Positions 43,801 to 47,156 of a stretch of DNA of 47,156 nt are shown in pieces. The notes beneath the pieces were generated by a model. The model ran no database searches. It was not told the DNA's origin and worked only from the letters and a program-made list of their open reading frames with translations. Every line of letters begins with the position of its first letter. Position 1 is the stretch's first letter. The translations under genes and the position numbers were made by a program. The DNA is from Hyphomicrobiales bacterium (GTDB lineage Bacteria; Pseudomonadota; Alphaproteobacteria; Rhizobiales; Xanthobacteraceae), in contig JAKFUP010000022.1 of NCBI GenBank assembly GCA_021732625.1, positions 1 through 47,156 on the forward strand, written 5' to 3'.

Positions 43801-44056
43801 CCGCACGAACCCGGCGCAGCGCACCGCGCACCGCCTTGTCGAAACGCTTCTCGTCGCAAAGCTCATCAACCAGTTCGAACCCTGACACGATGACCAGCGG
43901 CGCGCCCATCATGTCGAGCCAGAAGATCGGACCAAGCTCGTCCACCATCCGCGTGAGATGCTGCACCGGCGCGCTTGAATCCAATGACAGTATGTTGCCG
44001 ACGACCGGTTTGGTCGCGGGTTGCGGGAGCTGCTTCAGCGAAATCGTATCTGTCAT
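40817..44056 (-). CDS. Self-sufficient cytochrome P450/NADPH-P450 reductase fusion (CYP102 family)
   Basis: The 1079-residue protein is collinear with P450 BM3. The heme domain (about 1-460) has the GDGLFT motif with Phe92, I-helix AGHETTSG (271-278), ExxR as E330-T-L-R333, and heme ligand Cys412 in PFGNGQRACIG. A linker follows, then the FMN domain from LLVLYGSNLGTAEELA (about 499), then FAD and NADPH domains (RYYSISSSP, GVVEGPSYAGNG, GPGTGLAPFRGF, FFGCRHPEQDY). It should hydroxylate fatty acids or similar substrates in the cytoplasm. Residues matching BM3 Arg47 and Tyr51 are Ala52 and Ile56. It lies 117 bases after fadD on the same strand. Confidence 0.95.
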   Translation of the reverse strand: MTDTISLKQLPQPATKPVVGNILSLDSSAPVQHLTRMVDELGPIFWLDMMGAPLVIVSGFELVDELCDEKRFDKAVRGALRRVRAVGGDGLFTADTKEPNWSKAHNILLQPFGGRAMQSYHPNMVDIAEQLVSKWSRLNADDEIDVVHDMTALTLDTIGLCGFDYRFNSFYRRDYHPFVESLVRSLETIMMTRGLPLENLWMGKRRATMGEDVAFMNKMVDEIIVERRKAGEAAEGKKDMLNAMLSGVDKATGEQLDDINIRYQINTFLIAGHETTSGLLSCAIYAMLKHPEVLKKAYEEVDRVLGANVDAKPTYQQVTQLNYITKILKETLRMWPPAPAYGISPIKDEVIGGKYALKKGTFITILVMALHRDKSVWGPNPDVFNPENFSREAETKRPHNAWKPFGNGQRACIGRGFAMHEAALALGMILQRFKLIDHERYQMHLKETLTIKPDGFKIKVRPRTDRDRTIVPGQAVAASTAAAGTPAVSRARAGHNTPLLVLYGSNLGTAEELATRVADLAEINGFATKLAPLDEYAGHLPTDGGVMIFCASYNGAAPDNATQFVNWISGDLPKDSLANVKYAVFGCGNSDWNATYQSIPRMLDEKLASHGATKVFERGEGDARDDLESQFDKWFAKAGPIAVKEFGISGDFSRSADDEPLYRVEPVAPTVTVSMAALGGAVPMKVTVNEELQNHNGANASDRSTRHIEVQLPDNLTYRVGDHLSVTPRNDPGLVDRVARRFGFLPADQVKLEVPEGRRAQLPVGNAVSVGRLLTEFVELQQVATRKQIQIMSEHTRCPMTKPKLLAYVGDDGESSERYRADILGKRKSVFNLLEEFPACELPFHSYLEMLSLLSPRYYSISSSPSSLGANRCTVTVGVVEGPSYAGNGIYRGVSSNYLASRHSGDIVHATVRETKAGFRLPDNASVPIIMVGPGTGLAPFRGFLQERAVQKANGATLGPSMLFFGCRHPEQDYLYASELKGFAANNVTELHVAFSRASEPKTYVQNLIMAQKDRVWSLLDAGGIVYVCGDGSKMEPDVKAALMSIYREKTGANEDAAARWIDDMGTQSRYVLDVWAGG

Positions 44057-44173
44057 TGTTTTGATCCTGCCCTCAGGCCCGGTTCGTTCAAAGTTGTATC
44101 TTTCAGGCTATCTGCCGGATTTTTCCCGCCAGCGCCATGTTTACCTTCGCCGCGTCATCCTTTTGCGATCTTG

Positions 44174-45856
44174 CTATTGCGATTTCGCCTGCATCACTTC
44201 GTCCCGCAACTGCCGCCGTAAAATCTTGCCGACATTGGTCTTGGGCAGGGCATCGCGCAGTTCGATGCTGCGCGGCACCTTGTAGCCCGCCAGTTGGCCT
44301 TTGCAGAAACTCATGATGTCCGGAGTGCGCACACTTCCGTCTCTCGGCACCACGAACAGCATCACGGCTTCGCCCGACTTGGCATCCGGTACACCAATGA
44401 CGGCGCATTCCAGCACGCCGTCATGCGCGGCAACCACGGACTCGACCTCATTGGGATAGACGTTGAAGCCGGAGACGAGAATCATATCCTTCTTGCGATC
44501 GACGATCTTGGTGAACCCTCGCTGATCCATGATGCCGACGTCGCCCGATTTGAAGTAGCCGTCAGCCGTCATCACGTTGGCGGTCTCATCGTCGCGTTGC
44601 CAGTAACCGCGCATCACCATCGGACCGCGAATGGCGATTTCCCCCGCCTCGCCGATGGGAACGTCCTTGCCATCGTCATCGAGAATCCGGATATCGACGC
44701 CCGGCAGCGGCAGACCGATCGTGCCCGTGAAGGTATCGGAGTCGGTCGGATTGCAGGTGACGCCCGAGCAAGTCTCGGAGAGACCGTAACCTTCGACGAT
44801 GGGGCATCCGGTAATCGCCAGCCATTTTTTGGCGACCGCCTCCTGCACCGCCGTGCCGCCGCCATTGCAGACGACAAGCTGAGAGAAGTCGAGTTTGGCG
44901 AAGCTCTTGTTATGCGTCAGCCCATTGAACAGCGTGTTGACCGCGGGGAAAATGTGAATGCGGAACTTCGACAGCTCCTTGACCAGGCCGTTCAGATCGC
45001 GCGGATTCGGAATCAGGATATTGAGCCCGCCGACACGCATCGCCAGCAACGCGCAAGAGATGAACGCGAACACATGATAGAGCGGCAGCGCGCAGACGAA
45101 CGTCATCTGCCCGGTGACTTTCTTGCGCTTCATCGCCGGCTGCAGCCACGCATCGGACGCAATCACCGCCGAGAGAATTGCGCCGTGCGTGAGCGTCGCG
45201 CCTTTTGAAAGGCCGGTGGTGCCGCCGGTGTATTGCAGCACCGCGATATCGTCCTTCTTGATCTCCGGCTTGGCAAAATTCAGCTTCTTGCCTTCCCACA
45301 GGGCGACCTTGAAACGCACAGCGCCCGGCAGCGAATAGCGCGGCAGCGATTTTTTGACGACGTAGTTGACGATGGTGCCCTTGGCGAGACCGAGCAGATC
45401 GCCGACCTTCGCGATCACCACATGCTCGATGTCGGTCTGCTCGATGACCTCTTCCAGCGTATTGGCGAAGTTCTCCAGAATGATGATCGCCTTGGCGCCG
45501 GAGTCCTTGAGCTGATGCTCAAGCTCACGCGGCGTATAAAGGGGATTGACGTTGACCGCGATGAACCCGCCCCGCAGCACGGCTGCCACCGCGACCGGAT
45601 ATTGCAGGACATTCGGCATCATGATCGCGACGCGATCGCCGCGCTTGAGGCCGCGGCCTTGCAGCCAGGCCGCCAGCGCCCGCGAGCGCCGATCGATATC
45701 GCCATAGGTCTGCCGCTTGCCCATGCAGGCATTGGCATCGCGGTCGCGAAATTTCGAGAAGCTGTCCTCGAAAATCGAGATCAGCGATTCATAACCGCCG
45801 GTGTCGACAGTGGCCGGTACGCCGGACGGATAGCTCGCAAGCCACGGACGATTCAT
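44174..45856 (-). CDS. fadD: Long-chain fatty acid--CoA ligase
   Basis: The 560-residue AMP-forming acyl-CoA synthetase has the ATP motif YTGGTTGLSKGATLTHG (about 206-222), GYGLSETC, and GDVGIMDQRGF with the adenine-binding Asp. DRKKDMILVSGFNVYPNEVE is the fatty-acyl signature, and the catalytic Lys is in PKTNVGKILRR near the end. It activates fatty acids for beta-oxidation. ATG 45856 is chosen because GGGGAGG sits just before it. It is the first gene of an operon with CYP102; its leader contains six 11-nt repeats. Confidence 0.92.
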   Translation of the reverse strand: MNRPWLASYPSGVPATVDTGGYESLISIFEDSFSKFRDRDANACMGKRQTYGDIDRRSRALAAWLQGRGLKRGDRVAIMMPNVLQYPVAVAAVLRGGFIAVNVNPLYTPRELEHQLKDSGAKAIIILENFANTLEEVIEQTDIEHVVIAKVGDLLGLAKGTIVNYVVKKSLPRYSLPGAVRFKVALWEGKKLNFAKPEIKKDDIAVLQYTGGTTGLSKGATLTHGAILSAVIASDAWLQPAMKRKKVTGQMTFVCALPLYHVFAFISCALLAMRVGGLNILIPNPRDLNGLVKELSKFRIHIFPAVNTLFNGLTHNKSFAKLDFSQLVVCNGGGTAVQEAVAKKWLAITGCPIVEGYGLSETCSGVTCNPTDSDTFTGTIGLPLPGVDIRILDDDGKDVPIGEAGEIAIRGPMVMRGYWQRDDETANVMTADGYFKSGDVGIMDQRGFTKIVDRKKDMILVSGFNVYPNEVESVVAAHDGVLECAVIGVPDAKSGEAVMLFVVPRDGSVRTPDIMSFCKGQLAGYKVPRSIELRDALPKTNVGKILRRQLRDEVMQAKSQ

Positions 45857-45867
45857 GATGCCTCCCC

Positions 45868-45933
45868 AAGACACACCCAAGACACGCCTAAGACACGCCT
45901 CAGAAACGCTTAAGACATGCCCAACACACGCTT
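45868..45933 (-). repeat. Six 11-nt tandem repeats in the fadD leader
   Basis: On the minus strand six contiguous 11-base units approximate AGGCGTGTCTT: two exact, four with one to five changes. They end directly against the GGGGAGG ribosome site of fadD. The phase is exactly 11 bases throughout 66 bases. Confidence 0.88.
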
Positions 45934-45957
45934 CCGGTTGACCCGGATTTCCGAAGC

Positions 45958-45986
45958 ATTGTTCCGCGCGGACTTGCCGCCGTCAA
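45958..45986 (-). promoter_or_regulatory. Candidate sigma-70 promoter of fadD-CYP102
   Basis: On the minus strand TTGACG (45981-45986), a 17-base spacer and AACAAT (45958-45963) make a reasonable promoter. The transcript would start near 45951, placing the 11-nt repeats inside the untranslated leader. Confidence 0.5.
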
Positions 45987-46037
45987 AGCGTTTATTCTTC
46001 CGGCACCGCAATGACCGAACCGTTCAGCCAGCCGCAC

Positions 46038-47039
46038 TCAACCAAATCGGCGGCGGCGCCATTCGATCAGTTTGCCGCTGACCTCTTCGGGCTTTTCTTG
46101 CTGCGTCCAGTGACCGCTGTCGCGAACAAGGTGCTTTTCGAGATCCGGGATGATGTTTTCCATTCCGTTCGCCGATGACGGCGGCAGCACCGCATCGTTC
46201 TCGGCCATGATCATCAGCGAGGGCACCCGCACAGTATGATCGATGTGACCGGAGCGCTCCCAGTTTCGCGTCATGTTACGATACCAGTTGATGCCGCCGG
46301 TGAAGCCGCTCTTGCGGAAGCTCTCGACGAACACATTCATTTCGTCGTCCGACAGGATTTTCTCGCGCGGATCGAGTTTGGCGTCATAACCCGCGACCAA
46401 TTGCGGAAATGCCATGTTGAGCTTGGGCGATGCGCCGAGACCAGCCGCCGGCGGACCATCTGCTGTCTCCGCAGACGCCTTCATCGGCATCGGCCGCCGC
46501 ATCATGAAGTCGAAGGTTTCGGCGACGCGGCTGTCGAAAATCTTGTCGGCCTTGCCGCTGCGGTCCTGAAACTGCGAGATGTAGAGATGATCGCCGTACT
46601 TCTTGCGCAAAAGCTCGATCGGATCGCTTTCAGTGCGCGGCGTATGCGGAGTGTTGACGCCGACCACGCCGGCGACGCGCGCCGGGTGGCGCAGCGGCAT
46701 CTGCCAGACGATGAACCCGCCCCAGTCGTGGCCGACGAAGATCGCCTTGTCGATCTTGAGATGATCGAGCAGGCCGATCAGGTCGCCGGTGAGATGCTCG
46801 ATATCGTAGTCCTCGACTGTTTCCGGGCAGTCGGTCGCGCCATAGCCGCGCTGATCCGGTGCGATCACACGAATGCCGGCCGCGCTCAGCGCCTTGAGCT
46901 GATGCCGCCAGGAAAATGCGATCTCCGGCCACCCGTGACACAGCACCATCGGAATCGGATCGTCTTTCGGTCCTGCATCGTAGAACCCCATCCGGATTCC
47001 GTTGACCTGCGCAAATTGCAGCGGCGGCATTTCAATCAT
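46038..47039 (-). CDS. Epoxide hydrolase-like alpha/beta hydrolase
   Basis: The 333-residue protein has the HGWPE oxyanion motif (35-39) and an Asp nucleophile, Asp105 in GHDWGG. This marks the epoxide hydrolase/haloalkane dehalogenase branch rather than Ser esterases. A cap-domain region follows (LLRKKYGDHLYISQFQ), with late AENDAVLPP and the base His in DSGHWTQQEKPEEV. It probably opens epoxides or related compounds. GGAG seven bases before the ATG at 47039 supports this start. It is upstream of fadD on the same strand but separated by about 180 bases with a promoter. Confidence 0.87.
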   Translation of the reverse strand: MIEMPPLQFAQVNGIRMGFYDAGPKDDPIPMVLCHGWPEIAFSWRHQLKALSAAGIRVIAPDQRGYGATDCPETVEDYDIEHLTGDLIGLLDHLKIDKAIFVGHDWGGFIVWQMPLRHPARVAGVVGVNTPHTPRTESDPIELLRKKYGDHLYISQFQDRSGKADKIFDSRVAETFDFMMRRPMPMKASAETADGPPAAGLGASPKLNMAFPQLVAGYDAKLDPREKILSDDEMNVFVESFRKSGFTGGINWYRNMTRNWERSGHIDHTVRVPSLMIMAENDAVLPPSSANGMENIIPDLEKHLVRDSGHWTQQEKPEEVSGKLIEWRRRRFG

Positions 47040-47077
47040 TCACAGACTCCAAACTCTTATAATTTGAGACGCTGTTC

Positions 47078-47144
47078 TCCCTCTCCCTGTTCTTACGGGG
47101 AGAGGGTCGGGGTGAGGGGCTTAGTTCAGAAAATGCCCCTCACC
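47078..47144. repeat. CTCTCCC/GGTGAGGGGC palindromic repeat (intergenic copy)
   Basis: The hairpin CCCTCTCCC...GGGGAGAGGG is followed by the perfect arms GGTGAGGGGC (47111-47120) / GCCCCTCACC (47135-47144). It is the same family as the insert in the helicase gene. The window ends 12 bases later, so the element may continue. Confidence 0.85.
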
Positions 47145-47156
47145 CGCGCCTCTGGC

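Noticed and set aside
45868-45933. CRISPR array
   Set aside because: The 11-base units are contiguous with no spacers and no cas genes are present.

Overview
The window looks like chromosomal DNA of an alphaproteobacterium of the Nitrobacteraceae/Bradyrhizobiaceae group (Bradyrhizobium, Rhodopseudomonas, Afipia or Nitrobacter type). The grounds are moderately high GC, a PodJ-like Sel1 protein, the TauE/TIGR02186 pair, Omp31-type porins, a class I lysyl-tRNA synthetase, a phasin with a class III PHA synthase, a CYP102 fusion P450, and abundant rhizobial-type palindromic intergenic repeats. The genus cannot be fixed from the sequence alone. I see no rRNA, tRNA, CRISPR array, transposase or integrase.

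Layout. 1-4.1 kb: end of a Sel1-repeat polarity/envelope protein, then a TauE/SafE exporter overlapping a TIGR02186 membrane protein. 4.1-5.4 kb: an exported M20 peptidase. 5.5-17.8 kb: the four-gene ligase-associated DNA repair set, split in two. Helicase plus PdeM run leftwards; exonuclease plus ligase run rightwards. Between the halves sit three tandem two-domain outer-membrane barrels and a TPR methyltransferase. 17.9-21.6 kb: a four-gene L-threonate/tetronate catabolic operon (ltnD-otnI-otnK-otnC). 21.7-26.9 kb: a small membrane protein, DUF952 and pyrD, a LexA-like S24 regulator, lysK and a Pr6Pr membrane protein. 27-31.4 kb: an orphan solute-binding protein divergent from a membrane glycosyltransferase that carries an N-terminal GspE_N/MshEN-like module, then an SCO copper chaperone with a small membrane partner and a small exported protein. 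31.4-35.2 kb: a pair of bulged palindromes, an FAD dehydrogenase, a PHB-depolymerase-like esterase and another alpha/beta hydrolase. 35.4-39.7 kb: DUF445, a phasin with a readable promoter, and an overlapping PhaE-like/PhaC/GNAT operon for polyhydroxyalkanoate. 39.8-47.1 kb: an alpha/beta hydrolase, a fadD-CYP102 operon behind an unusual 11-nt repeat leader, and an epoxide-hydrolase-type enzyme.

Common threads. Much of the right half handles fatty-acid or polyester substrates: acyl-CoA ligase, fatty-acid-type P450, PHA synthase, phasin and several esterases. The non-coding DNA is dominated by at least four families of palindromic repeats. They fill six of eight convergent gene junctions, supply stop codons to three genes, and in one case are inserted in frame inside the helicase gene.
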